This document shows, piece after piece, positions 31,693 to 38,820 of a DNA stretch of 64,000 nucleotides. Position 1 is the stretch's first letter, and every line of letters begins with the position of its first letter. Both the position numbers and the translations under genes were made by a program. Origin of the DNA: a virus; the IMG/VR virus record IMGVR_UViG_3300007513_000001, positions 1 through 64,000 of that record; one strand, written 5' to 3'. The notes beneath the pieces were generated by a model. The model made no database searches, was not told where the DNA came from, and saw only the letters and a list, made by a program, of their open reading frames with translations.

Positions 31693-31837
31693 TTTGGTAA
31701 AATTTAGAGCGTCCGGACAAACCGTCCTCTACCTTGGATTAATAGACGAGATGTACACATTTTATCATGCTAAGTTCGGCCTTGTGGAACTCTGGGAGCA
31801 GAGGTTTGATATTAGCAAAGTAGAGACAGTAAAATGA
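31679..31837 (+). CDS. MKVGD array protein 37
   Basis: 52 residues from ATG 31679, MQIGDLVKFRASG. YLGLIDEMY and GLVELWEQ are strands. Four-base overlap with the next. Confidence 0.65.
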   Translation: MQIGDLVKFRASGQTVLYLGLIDEMYTFYHAKFGLVELWEQRFDISKVETVK

Positions 31838-32007
31838 AAGTCGGTGATCTAGTCCAAATAGTCAAAACTAGCAAACTAGAAATGGGCGTTCTCATTGAAA
31901 GATATATTCTACACGCTGAATATCGATTTGATGTTTTGCTAGAAAGTGGAAAGATAGCTAAAGGGTTGCCTATAACTTACATAAAGGTAATCAATGAAAG
32001 TCGGTGA
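31834..32007 (+). CDS. MKVGD array protein 38
   Basis: 57 residues, MKVGDLVQIVKTS. MGVLIERYIL and FDVLLESGKI are strands. Ends VINESR. Confidence 0.65.
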   Translation: MKVGDLVQIVKTSKLEMGVLIERYILHAEYRFDVLLESGKIAKGLPITYIKVINESR

Positions 32008-32254
32008 TTTGGTAAAAATGAAAAAAGGGCACTCTCCGCCAGGCGTCATCGTAAAAATCGATAAAGATTTCTACGGCGCTCGACAAGCATTTAAAGTTTC
32101 AAAAGTAGATCGTGGCAAGTGTATTCGACCAAACATGGTTAATATTATTGCGCCGACAAAAGATGGGATTCGACATCGTCTTTTAATCTGCTGGCCAGAC
32201 GTCGGATTTTCTTATGAATATAGCTCCGATGTAGATGTGATAAATGTTCAATAA
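31994..32254 (+). CDS. MKVGD array protein 39, last of the main array
   Basis: 86 residues, MKVGDLVKMKKGH. PGVIVKIDKDFYG and HRLLICWPDVG are strands with a basic insertion between. Ends 12 bases before promoter P7. Confidence 0.65.
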   Translation: MKVGDLVKMKKGHSPPGVIVKIDKDFYGARQAFKVSKVDRGKCIRPNMVNIIAPTKDGIRHRLLICWPDVGFSYEYSSDVDVINVQ

Positions 32255-32265
32255 AAAAGTGTTGT

Positions 32266-32298
32266 TTTTGTAAAAAACCTTGCGTATTATGGTATAAT
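32266..32298 (+). promoter_or_regulatory. Family promoter P7
   Basis: TTTTTGTAAAAAA (from 32266) and TATAAT (32293-32298), then ACTATTATAAGG. Core identical to P4/P6 apart from few bases. Confidence 0.88.
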
Positions 32299-32343
32299 AC
32301 TATTATAAGGAACAAGGAATAACCCTCACACCTCGGAGCTCTA

Positions 32344-32805
32344 ATGACTCTCACCACTCGCGAACAGGCCCTCCTCACCAACACTGACGTCCTGGGTTAC
32401 ATCCAGGCGGAGAACGCCAAGCGCGACGCGCAGGCGAAGGCTGAGGGCTGGCAGTTCTGGACCCTCATGGCTGAGAGCCTGGCGGATGAGCACGCCAACG
32501 TCTACGAGCTAGAGCACCGGCTTGCGTGGGGAACTTACAGCGACGTGTACAAGGATGCATATTTCATGCGCCCTCACATTGACCTTAGCGACTGGACCCT
32601 TAGCGAAATCGAGGCTAAGATTGAAGAGATTTGTGAAAGCGAAGCTCGTGCTGCAGAGCTAGAAGCTGAATGGCTCGCTGAGCAGAAGCAGATGGAGCGT
32701 GACCAGATCGCGCTTGGCCTGACGGACACAATGTCGTGCGGCGAAGAGGTAGAGCTGGAGGAATGGGAAATCTACGAGGCGAGAGCCGAAGCAATGGGAT
32801 ACTAA
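32344..32805 (+). CDS. Acidic helical protein, first gene after P7
   Basis: 153 residues, almost entirely helical, with Ala/Glu-rich coiled-coil stretches (EARAAELEAEWLAEQKQMER, ~108-127). Strongly C/G-ending codons, suggesting high expression. No family recognised; an antirestriction-like acidic mimic is possible but unsupported. Confidence 0.68.
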   Translation: MTLTTREQALLTNTDVLGYIQAENAKRDAQAKAEGWQFWTLMAESLADEHANVYELEHRLAWGTYSDVYKDAYFMRPHIDLSDWTLSEIEAKIEEICESEARAAELEAEWLAEQKQMERDQIALGLTDTMSCGEEVELEEWEIYEARAEAMGY

Positions 32806-32806
32806 G

Positions 32807-32893
32807 ATGAAATACGACTTCATTATCTGGACCGACTATAGCGGAAAGCTTAAGGGTGAATCCGTTCCACGCAAACGCAAGAGGCAAAAATAA
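32807..32893 (+). CDS. 28-residue basic peptide, uncertain
   Basis: MKYDFIIWTDYSGKLKGE then a Lys/Arg end (PRKRKRQK). It fills the gap between two genes and is close-packed, but there is no strong ribosome site. Confidence 0.35.
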   Translation: MKYDFIIWTDYSGKLKGESVPRKRKRQK

Positions 32894-32894
32894 T

Positions 32895-33269
32895 ATGGCA
32901 TACGTAAAGCCTGAAGACATAGTACTTATTAACGAGATGCATTTTCAAAACTTTATGGATTATCGAGAGAAGAAAAACCTCGCAACTCATTGGGATTGGA
33001 TGCATTTGCCTCTAGGTACTATGATGGAAGTCGAAGAACTCATCTTCCGAACCACATCTCGGTGGAAGAGCCGAAAGAAAACTGACGAAGATGGAGAAGA
33101 ATATTCCAAGCGCTCTAAGGGTCGGTCGTGTTGGGTAAAGTGCAAAGTTGTTACTCCTCTTCACTTATCTGGTACGTCGCATACAATTCCCTCTTGGCTA
33201 CTGAAAAAAGCAGTGGTCTCTCATATTATAGCAGAAAGAAACGATGAAAAAGAAGTCCAAGCAAAGTAA
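32895..33269 (+). CDS. 124-residue basic protein, unknown
   Basis: ATG 32895. Contains TMMEVEELIFRTTSRWKSRK and a basic middle, then WVKCKVVTPLHL. Possibly a nucleic-acid-binding barrel. Overlaps the next gene by 26 bases. Confidence 0.55.
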   Translation: MAYVKPEDIVLINEMHFQNFMDYREKKNLATHWDWMHLPLGTMMEVEELIFRTTSRWKSRKKTDEDGEEYSKRSKGRSCWVKCKVVTPLHLSGTSHTIPSWLLKKAVVSHIIAERNDEKEVQAK

Positions 33270-33435
33270 ACGCGAACAGCAGATTTGGAATCAAATCAAA
33301 GCAGATCGCGCGATTGCTCGTAAAGAATATTTCGAAAAGGGTGGAGAAGCGTGCCGCTGGAATGGTGGCTTGCATTTGGTCACTCGAGTTAGAACATATT
33401 ATAAGCGTAAAAACAAGTGGGGCGATCGATACTGA
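33244..33435 (+). CDS. 63-residue very basic protein
   Basis: Helical Lys/Arg-rich (MKKKSKQSKREQQIWNQIKA) with a basic C-terminus (RTYYKRKNKWGDRY). Probable nucleic-acid contact; unknown. Stop overlaps the next start. Confidence 0.5.
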   Translation: MKKKSKQSKREQQIWNQIKADRAIARKEYFEKGGEACRWNGGLHLVTRVRTYYKRKNKWGDRY

Positions 33436-33845
33436 TGAATGTAATTTCTATTTCACAAATAGTGATGAGAAAGATTGAGAATCATCTTGATTCGCCAAGC
33501 CCGGGCAAAATCGCAGCTATTAAGCTTTTGCGAGCAGAAGCACGCCTTGGACTTAAAGAAGCTAAATGGGCAATTGAAAAGCTTCAACACGAAAAGTTTG
33601 GCGCTAACTATCCCCAACAGGCCAGGGAGGGTATGACTATTATCGTCGGCCCGCGCATTAAAAAGCTTGTAGTTAATATGGGAGAAGGCGATGTTGAACT
33701 GGATTTAGAAGAAATGCAAATGAAAGTCTTGTCGAAACTTCAGCTCATCGGCCTCGATGCGTGCGGAGAGCTTTTGGATTTGGTACAAGCCCTCAAGGCT
33801 TTTTCTGACGGAAAGAAGATTGGAGTAATCGAAAATGATACTTGA
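33435..33845 (+). CDS. Protein with ribosomal L7/L12 C-terminal-like motif
   Basis: 136 residues from ATG 33435. KIAAIKLLRAEARLGLKEAK (~25-44) closely follows the KI.VIK.VR...GLGLKEAK signature of the L7/L12 C-terminal domain, which recruits translation factors. The remainder, including a strand-rich middle and the helix LLDLVQALKAF, is not L12. It may mimic the ribosomal stalk; that is inference. Confidence 0.6.
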   Translation: MNVISISQIVMRKIENHLDSPSPGKIAAIKLLRAEARLGLKEAKWAIEKLQHEKFGANYPQQAREGMTIIVGPRIKKLVVNMGEGDVELDLEEMQMKVLSKLQLIGLDACGELLDLVQALKAFSDGKKIGVIENDT

Positions 33846-34065
33846 CACTGACCACATTGTTATTGTAAAGAAACTTGTAAAAGACGAACTAATTCGCGAG
33901 CAAACTCAGGGAGATCGTAAAAACACACGTTCACGAGTCAAAAAGCTCGAAGCAATCTTAGAGTCGATTCGCATTCATGAAGAATGGCAAGAGAAGAAGA
34001 AGACTCTAAACACACGCCACATGACCGTCCGGCCCGGGCTATCAACCGATCCTGTGGATTGGTGA
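33835..34065 (+). CDS. 76-residue basic coiled-coil protein
   Basis: MILDTDHIVIVKKLVKDELI followed by a charged helix (RVKKLEAILESIRIHEEWQE). Ends facing the minus-strand gene one base away. Unknown. Confidence 0.5.
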   Translation: MILDTDHIVIVKKLVKDELIREQTQGDRKNTRSRVKKLEAILESIRIHEEWQEKKKTLNTRHMTVRPGLSTDPVDW

Positions 34066-34066
34066 T

Positions 34067-34498
34067 TTATTTTTTGAGAGACCCGCAAAGAAAATCAGCA
34101 ACTGGAGAAACAACGCCCCAATTTTCATTGGGGTTTTCCATGTGGTGATTCCAGTGCCACCACATATATTTTTTAGTGAAGGTAGGGTTTCGATGTTGAA
34201 GATTGTGTATTAATAAAAACAGCGCCCCGTAAAAACAAATTGCAACATAAGAAGCGACTGAAACTTTGAGAAGAGGGAGATGAAGAATTGCGAGAAATAA
34301 AATACCAAACTTTTCTCTAGCAGTAGTTCGAGGATCAGAAAAATTTTCTCTTTTTGCCGCTACGTGGTGGTCTCTTAAGTGAAAAGCAAAAACGCTGTTT
34401 TTCTTTTTCCCCAGCTTGTGAAACAAGTATTTATGAACTAACAATTCAACAAAGTTTGCGTATAATAAAGACCCAAGGACGATCGCGACAGTAAGCAT
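34067..34498 (-). CDS. Fatty acid hydroxylase-superfamily membrane enzyme
   Basis: 143 residues with the family's histidine boxes: HKYLFH (22-27), HLRDHH (~40-45), HNLQH (~97-101) and HWNHH (~114-118), spread between hydrophobic helices. These bind a di-iron centre that hydroxylates or desaturates lipids, sterols or carotenoids. It is short but complete in motifs. It is one of few minus-strand genes and could alter host membrane lipids. Confidence 0.78.
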   Translation of the reverse strand: MLTVAIVLGSLLYANFVELLVHKYLFHKLGKKKNSVFAFHLRDHHVAAKRENFSDPRTTAREKFGILFLAILHLPLLKVSVASYVAICFYGALFLLIHNLQHRNPTFTKKYMWWHWNHHMENPNENWGVVSPVADFLCGSLKK

Positions 34499-34585
34499 AA
34501 TTTGTTCCCTATTAATAGATATACGAATTTAACTTTTGCTTGTAAATTTCTTATCATAAAAATATAGTTTATTAGGAGGAAACTT

Positions 34586-34777
34586 ATGGAAACCCCAACA
34601 AGAACTACGCGTTTAGACATTTTAAAAGAGCGCCACCAATCGCTGGATGATGAAGCAGATGCATTGTCATCTCAAAACTATCTTTCTGCTACTGAAAAAA
34701 TGAAGCTTAAGAGTCTAAAGGTTTTGCGCCTCAGAGTAAAAGACGCAATAACACAACTTGAAAGCGAGAATGAATGA
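34586..34777 (+). CDS. DUF465/YdcH-like small helical protein
   Basis: 63 residues after AGGAGG. LDILKERHQSLDDEADALSS followed by KMKLKSLKVLRLRVKDAITQ matches the two-helix DUF465 pattern. Function unknown in the family. Confidence 0.6.
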   Translation: METPTRTTRLDILKERHQSLDDEADALSSQNYLSATEKMKLKSLKVLRLRVKDAITQLESENE

Positions 34778-34982
34778 AGGAGATGCTGTACTTTATCCTC
34801 GGGCTTCTTGGATAACAGCAACAAAATCATTTGAAACAATCCCCATGGAACCTAGTGAAGTTGGAGTAATAATCAGAAAACTATCCTCTGACAAGAGTGG
34901 AGAAGTTATCTTTTCTGTTTTGTGCAAAAACGGAGAGATTAAAGATTATTATGATTTTGAACTAAAGCATTTAGACGAGTAA
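34770..34982 (+). CDS. MKVGD-like protein outside the array
   Basis: 70 residues from ATG 34770, MNEGDAVLYPRAS. GVIIRKLSSDK and FSVLCKNGEI are strands. Overlaps the previous gene by eight bases. Confidence 0.55.
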   Translation: MNEGDAVLYPRASWITATKSFETIPMEPSEVGVIIRKLSSDKSGEVIFSVLCKNGEIKDYYDFELKHLDE

Positions 34983-34984
34983 CA

Positions 34985-35344
34985 ATGAACGAATATTATC
35001 AAACAAAAGCATCGCTTCCAAGGCAGGTAAAACATTCTGTTACTTTGACAGAAGCTTTGGAAAACTGGAGAGATCACAGACTTTTGCATGTTGCTAGTCT
35101 GTGCTCAGAATTAAACGATCCATTTAGGACAGAGTTTGGAAAAGTTCACTTAGAGTTTGCCCAAGCAGTAAATCTTATTTTGGAAGATGAAAGAAACATC
35201 CCCGCTGCAATTTTTAATTGGTTTACTGAATTGAAGACACACTTTAATAGCACCCAAGCTTTCAACAAGGGCGGAGGCCGGAGAGGTGGATTGGGTATTT
35301 GCGGTGCAGAACTAGAACAAATAATCAATCTTGGTTTGCAGTGA
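34985..35344 (+). CDS. 119-residue helical protein, unknown
   Basis: MNEYYQTKASLPRQVKHS, mostly helical with a Gly-rich loop (FNKGGGRRGGLG) near the C-terminus that resembles a phosphate-binding loop but lacks a Walker Lys. Stop overlaps the next start by one base. Confidence 0.55.
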   Translation: MNEYYQTKASLPRQVKHSVTLTEALENWRDHRLLHVASLCSELNDPFRTEFGKVHLEFAQAVNLILEDERNIPAAIFNWFTELKTHFNSTQAFNKGGGRRGGLGICGAELEQIINLGLQ

Positions 35345-35529
35345 TGGATTTTACTAATCTTTGGCTAAAAGTCATAAAAGAAAACAGTCTTTTACCTGTT
35401 GGAGAAGTAGTCTACTGCATTGTAGACGAAGGTTTTCAATTTAGAGTTAAGACGAGCGGAGATTTCCACGGAGTACGCGAGTTTATATTTGCGGAAGAAC
35501 ATAAAGAAAAATTTGGAATTTTAAATTGA
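35344..35529 (+). CDS. 61-residue protein, unknown
   Basis: MDFTNLWLKVIKENS, then strand-rich (GEVVYCIVDEGFQFRVK), possibly a small barrel. Start overlaps the previous stop. Confidence 0.5.
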   Translation: MDFTNLWLKVIKENSLLPVGEVVYCIVDEGFQFRVKTSGDFHGVREFIFAEEHKEKFGILN

Positions 35530-35535
35530 GGGAAA

Positions 35536-35877
35536 ATGGACAACATTATTAAAATTGTAGAAATCAAGGGCGAAGATCCTATTCTTCGCAAGGGAAATTT
35601 GGTAAGGCTCGTAATAGCAGAACCTAACGATGACCCCGATTATAATCTAGACCTAGCCGAACACTGCTTAGGCTATTGCGGTTTCGTAACAGAGGTTCAT
35701 CAACGCTATGGCGAAGATTCTGTAGCTCCGAATCAAGCCATGATATTTTCAGTCGCGTTCCCTTTTGAAGAGGGTTGGGAAGAGTTAGCGAACATTGAGC
35801 TCCCAGCTATTCATCGAATCTTAGGCCAAGATTTAGAAGCGGGTTATGGCGCGGAAGAAGCTCATGGAAATGAATAA
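35536..35877 (+). CDS. 113-residue acidic SH3-like protein
   Basis: LRKGNLVRLVIAEPNDD (~19-35) resembles the GDLV opening, followed by CGFVTEVHQR and AMIFSVAFPF strands. Acidic. Overlaps the next gene by 14 bases. Confidence 0.55.
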   Translation: MDNIIKIVEIKGEDPILRKGNLVRLVIAEPNDDPDYNLDLAEHCLGYCGFVTEVHQRYGEDSVAPNQAMIFSVAFPFEEGWEELANIELPAIHRILGQDLEAGYGAEEAHGNE

Positions 35878-36097
35878 AGAAAAATATAGCACCCTTTTAA
35901 AGCGATTTGCACTTGAAATATCTGAGGTGGGTGTAAGCGATGAATTAGTTTCGCTTGTGAGAGACAAGACTAATACGCACCCAAACACAAGCGCAGCAGC
36001 TGGAGAAGAAACTACTGATCGTTTTGAATACAGGTACCAAGGTTATTCAATCACGGCTGTTCGAACCGTAAAGCTGAGCGTACAAAAGGTAAAATAG
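35864..36097 (+). CDS. 77-residue protein, unknown
   Basis: ATG 35864 is best spaced from GGAAG. Helical N-terminus (MEMNKEKYSTLLKRFALE), polar end with RYQGYSITAV strand. No family recognised. Confidence 0.5.
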   Translation: MEMNKEKYSTLLKRFALEISEVGVSDELVSLVRDKTNTHPNTSAAAGEETTDRFEYRYQGYSITAVRTVKLSVQKVK

Positions 36098-36292
36098 ATG
36101 TCTAAGAAAAGATTAGAGTGGGAAGTAAGAAAAATCAAAGAAGGCGCCGATAAAGGAAAATGGGGCGTATTTCTTTGCGAAAAGTATTGGAAATATAAAG
36201 ACAAGCCCGTTTGTTATGGCGCAGCTGTTACAAAAAAGGGAGCGCAAGCAGCCGTCGACAGAATGAACGATCCCGACTACTACATGGAATGA
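36098..36292 (+). CDS. 64-residue basic protein (DUF2188-like layout)
   Basis: WEVRKIKEGADKGKWGVFL, then VTKKGAQAAVDRMNDPDYY: a strand pair followed by a helix, like small proteins of the DUF2188 type. Starts directly after the previous stop. Confidence 0.5.
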   Translation: MSKKRLEWEVRKIKEGADKGKWGVFLCEKYWKYKDKPVCYGAAVTKKGAQAAVDRMNDPDYYME

Positions 36293-36561
36293 CGAATAAA
36301 TGGAGACATTATGTTTTAAAGTGCTCTGATGGATCTTTCTACTCAGGGTCCACTACAGACATAATCAGAAGAGTTTATGAGCACAACCAAGGAAAAGGAG
36401 CAAAATACACGAGGGCTCGTTTACCAGTGAGCATTGTGTATATTGAAAGCTATCCGGACCGGTCTGCTGCTCAGAAAGCTGAAGCTGCATTTAAAAAATT
36501 AAGCAGAAAACAAAAGGAAGAATTTCTAGAAAAATGGGGAAATAATGAAACCCGTAAATAG
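36289..36561 (+). CDS. GIY-YIG endonuclease, YhbQ/UPF0213-like
   Basis: 90 residues from ATG 36289. RHYVLKCSDGSFYSGSTTD (6-24) is the GIY-YIG strand pair, DIIRRVYEHNQGKGAKYT gives the conserved Arg and helix, and ARLPVSIVYIES plus AEAAFKKLSRKQK complete the single-domain UPF0213 fold. Overlaps the previous gene by four bases. Confidence 0.85.
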   Translation: MTNKWRHYVLKCSDGSFYSGSTTDIIRRVYEHNQGKGAKYTRARLPVSIVYIESYPDRSAAQKAEAAFKKLSRKQKEEFLEKWGNNETRK

Positions 36562-36763
36562 AGATGAGTTTGGTACGGGGGATCTGGTAAGAGTGATCAA
36601 TAATATTGGCGAGCCAGGTCTTCCAGAAAACAGAACTGGCATAATCGTAGAAATGCTGATAAACCCCAGTCAAAACGTTGCAGACTGCGCCAATGTTTTA
36701 TTTCACAACCAAGAAATACTGAAGTTTCATGTGTGCCATTTAAGAAAAGTTGATTATTGTTAA
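36545..36763 (+). CDS. GDLV-type small protein
   Basis: 72 residues, with FGTGDLVRVINNI (9-21) as the family opening after a short N-terminal lead, then TGIIVEMLIN and NVLFHNQEIL strands. Overlaps the nuclease gene by 17 bases. Confidence 0.55.
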   Translation: MKPVNRDEFGTGDLVRVINNIGEPGLPENRTGIIVEMLINPSQNVADCANVLFHNQEILKFHVCHLRKVDYC

Positions 36764-36791
36764 TTTTTTTTTATAAACTATACGCACAGGG

Positions 36792-36797
36792 TATAAT
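36792..36797 (+). promoter_or_regulatory. -10-like TATAAT before the 36823 gene
   Basis: Extended -10 GGGTATAAT in an otherwise AT-rich gap. The -35 is not clear. Confidence 0.45.
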
Positions 36798-36822
36798 ATT
36801 AAACATCTTTAAAGGAGAAGAT

Positions 36823-37296
36823 ATGTCAATTTTGAAAAAATTAAACAGCTTAAATCTTCCACCAGAAACTATGGTGTCTCTTTCTTTCGAAGAGGGTTGT
36901 GATGTTTTCGTGCACAACGAATCCGAAGTAGAGACCGCTCTGTCTCAAACTGACGTAGTGGCTACTTTAGCTAGCTTGCTTTCTACGCCAGGAGTCAAAG
37001 TGTATTCTAATTGGGGATCCGAGCTTTTAGAAGAGATGAGAAGCCAAGACTTGCTTGAGGATTACGAAAGAGGGAGTTTTGGTTTTGAAGAATATCTTGC
37101 TGAGACGATTACTGATAATTTTTACGATCTAGAAATGGTAGATTATTCAATCGAAAAGTACGACTACAAGCGAGGATTTTGTACTTTGTCTGCTAGAGTT
37201 CAAATTCCATTGGCGAATCTTTTAGAACACGCTCCCTACATTGGCTGCTGGACAACCAAAGTATCCACTGAAAACGGTACACTAACTCTAGATTAA
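36823..37296 (+). CDS. 157-residue acidic protein, unknown
   Basis: ATG 36823 after AAAGGAGAAG. Acidic alpha/beta protein: MVSLSFEEGCDVFVHNE, a helical middle, and a beta-type C-terminal half. No family recognised. Confidence 0.62.
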   Translation: MSILKKLNSLNLPPETMVSLSFEEGCDVFVHNESEVETALSQTDVVATLASLLSTPGVKVYSNWGSELLEEMRSQDLLEDYERGSFGFEEYLAETITDNFYDLEMVDYSIEKYDYKRGFCTLSARVQIPLANLLEHAPYIGCWTTKVSTENGTLTLD

Positions 37297-37299
37297 ATT

Positions 37300-37527
37300 A
37301 TGGAAGTTGGAGATTTGGTTTGCGATCCAGATATTAAGAAGTCTAAATATTCTTGGTGTGTAGATCGCAACCTCGGTCTTATTATTGGCGATGAAAACAC
37401 TGAAAACATGAGAGTTCCACCTTCATATTGTGATTGTTATAACGAAAAATTTGTCGTTTGGTGGATAAAAGCTAACATAGTTTTTGAACAGTGCGAATGT
37501 GAGCTGGAGGTTATAAACTGTGCTTGA
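37300..37527 (+). CDS. MKVGD-like protein with extra cysteines
   Basis: 75 residues, MEVGDLVCDPDIK. Contains CDCYNEKF and EQCECEL, enough cysteines for a metal site, and ends LEVINCA. Overlaps the next gene by eight bases. Confidence 0.58.
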   Translation: MEVGDLVCDPDIKKSKYSWCVDRNLGLIIGDENTENMRVPPSYCDCYNEKFVVWWIKANIVFEQCECELEVINCA

Positions 37528-37822
37528 ATATATCCCAGACGGGTTCACGTTTGGCGCTGTGGATAACGGTATCGTACTTGTTGGTATGTATATGGGGGTC
37601 GACATCGAAGGGTGGGTAGCTAAAAAGATGGGCAAGAAATCTAATCCTCTGCTTGGAGCAGTGATAGGAGCAACTGGATTTAACGCTATTTCTGATGGAG
37701 CCGCGGCTGCGATCGACCCTTCGATGCACGGAATGACTTTTGGGGTGATGCTGGGGTGCGTGGTAGTTATGTTTGCTATTCCGTTGATCGAAAAATTCCG
37801 AGGGCGTAAAAATGAAGATTAG
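37520..37822 (+). CDS. Glycine-rich membrane protein (GTG start)
   Basis: 100 residues: DNGIVLVGMYMGVDI, LLGAVIGATGFNAISDGAAA and MTFGVMLGCVVVMFAIPLI suggest two to three membrane segments. Basic C-terminus. Unknown. Confidence 0.55.
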   Translation: MLEYIPDGFTFGAVDNGIVLVGMYMGVDIEGWVAKKMGKKSNPLLGAVIGATGFNAISDGAAAAIDPSMHGMTFGVMLGCVVVMFAIPLIEKFRGRKNED

Positions 37823-38048
37823 CAGAGACGATGTTTTTGCTGATGGACGAAAAAGCAAAATCCGCGATGCAGTAAAAACGGCTCCAGAGCCTGGAAGCTT
37901 AGTTAACTATCTCGATGGGAAAGCTCTAGTAATGTCTGCTCCACGTTATGAAAATTTTATTGGAGCTTTAGTGGAGATTTGGGTAGATAGCAGAAGAATT
38001 AAAGTTCCCCTTGGGTTAATTTCTGTTATTAAGGAGAATGAAGAATGA
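37812..38048 (+). CDS. 78-residue protein, unknown
   Basis: MKISRDDVFADGRK, then PEPGSLVNYLDGKALVMSAP and VEIWVDSRRIKVPLG, giving a GDLV-barrel-like strand order after a 30-residue lead. Overlaps the previous gene by 11 bases. Confidence 0.5.
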   Translation: MKISRDDVFADGRKSKIRDAVKTAPEPGSLVNYLDGKALVMSAPRYENFIGALVEIWVDSRRIKVPLGLISVIKENEE

Positions 38049-38269
38049 AAATGATGTTTAGAGACCAAAAAAGAGTTTATGAAGTCGAAGTAAAAGAAAA
38101 CGAAGTTATAATTTGCGATAAATTTGAAGGTGAGAAAATATCAATGAGTCGATATGGATTTCGCAGATTCCTAGAATGGATGTCAGAAGAAACTCGACCA
38201 TGGCAAAGAGCAAGCTCAGAATCGCAGACAGTAGACGTTTGGGATTTATCGGCCACAGACAAAAAATAG
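38045..38269 (+). CDS. 74-residue protein, unknown
   Basis: MKMMFRDQKRVYEVEVKEN, strand-rich N-terminus, helix with FRRFLEWMSEET. Four-base overlap with the previous gene. Confidence 0.5.
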   Translation: MKMMFRDQKRVYEVEVKENEVIICDKFEGEKISMSRYGFRRFLEWMSEETRPWQRASSESQTVDVWDLSATDKK

Positions 38270-38270
38270 A

Positions 38271-38297
38271 TGTACAAAATGTTGGGTGATATATAAT
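38271..38297 (+). promoter_or_regulatory. Candidate promoter directly ahead of a terminator
   Basis: TGTACA (38271-38276) and TATAAT (38292-38297) with a 15-base gap. The expected start site lies at the foot of the hairpin at 38309. Confidence 0.45.
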
Positions 38298-38308
38298 AGC
38301 CTAACGAT

Positions 38309-38340
38309 AAGAGGTACCTTGAAGGGTACCTCTTGTTTTT
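38309..38340 (+). terminator. Strong intrinsic terminator or attenuator
   Basis: AAGAGGTACC (38309-38318) pairs perfectly with GGTACCTCTT (38325-38334), followed by GTTTTT. Its place just after a -10 box suggests attenuation of the lipoprotein gene. Confidence 0.85.
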
Positions 38341-38370
38341 AAGTTGAACAATTTAAAGGGAGGAGATAAA

Positions 38371-38490
38371 ATGAAGTATCTCATTACAATTATTGCGTGC
38401 GGTTTTCTTGCTGCATGTGGTGATAAAGATGATGCTGATACTGGTGCCGATACCGCAGAGGTTGTCGATACCAGCGAATCAGTCGAGTAG
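38371..38490 (+). CDS. 39-residue lipoprotein with acidic Asp/Thr tail
   Basis: ATG 38371 after GGGAGGAG. MKYLITIIACGFLAACGDKD: signal peptide with lipobox LAAC (residue ~16), mature part only ~24 residues, acidic (DADTGADTAEVVDTSE). A small lipidated peptide exposed on a membrane. Confidence 0.65.
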   Translation: MKYLITIIACGFLAACGDKDDADTGADTAEVVDTSESVE

Positions 38491-38493
38491 TCG

Positions 38494-38530
38494 AAATCCG
38501 CAGGGAGGCATGGGATTATAGATGCCTCAC
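38494..38530 (+). promoter_or_regulatory. Intercistronic hairpin, copy 1
   Basis: AATCCGCAGG then GAGGCAT (38505-38511), loop GGGATTATAG, ATGCCTC (38522-38528). Matches copy 2 at 38821 with a compensatory base change. Confidence 0.7.
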
Positions 38531-38561
38531 ACTCAACACACACACATAAAGGAGATAAAAA

Positions 38562-38816
38562 ATGAGTGATTCAAAAAGAAGCGGGTATGCCATCCGCGCA
38601 GACATTCTTGGAATGGCAATTGGCATATTGGAAAGTCGTAATTCGCGGCAATTCGATAACGAAATGTTGAAAGAAGAAGTTGATCGTGAAGCGGTCACCC
38701 CCTACGCAACTGAAGATGTTATTCATGTAGCTGAAAAGCTTTATGCTTTTGTAGAGAATGGGTCTTCAAAACATAACCTTCGGAATCGTGTTGTCTTTAC
38801 GGGCGAAGAAGGCTGA
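38562..38816 (+). CDS. 84-residue acidic helical protein, unknown
   Basis: ATG 38562 after AAAGGAG. SGYAIRADILGMAIGILESR, helical, with a second helix containing DVIHVAEKLYAFVENG. Lies between the two copies of the repeated hairpin. Confidence 0.6.
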   Translation: MSDSKRSGYAIRADILGMAIGILESRNSRQFDNEMLKEEVDREAVTPYATEDVIHVAEKLYAFVENGSSKHNLRNRVVFTGEEG

Positions 38817-38820
38817 TCCG

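Larger units (their letters stand above)
16473..32254 (+). repeat. Array of MKVGDLV small genes with a conserved junction
   Basis: About 40 genes of 50-100 codons begin with a version of ATGAAAGTCGGTGA, usually preceded by GAGGT and an RTCA or RTTA tetramer. In most junctions the TGA in this string is the stop of the previous gene, so consecutive genes overlap by exactly 14 bases. The same DNA encodes ..NESR-stop in one frame and MKVGD in the other. A second class overlaps by four bases. Other small genes (GNAT, Hsp20, Smr, zincin, GIY-YIG, membrane proteins) are inserted between the units. Confidence 0.9.

Noticed and set aside
16473-32254. CRISPR array, suggested by regularly spaced repeats
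   Set aside because: The repeated string is a gene junction that is coding in two frames, spacing varies from about 150 to several hundred bases, and there are no cas genes.
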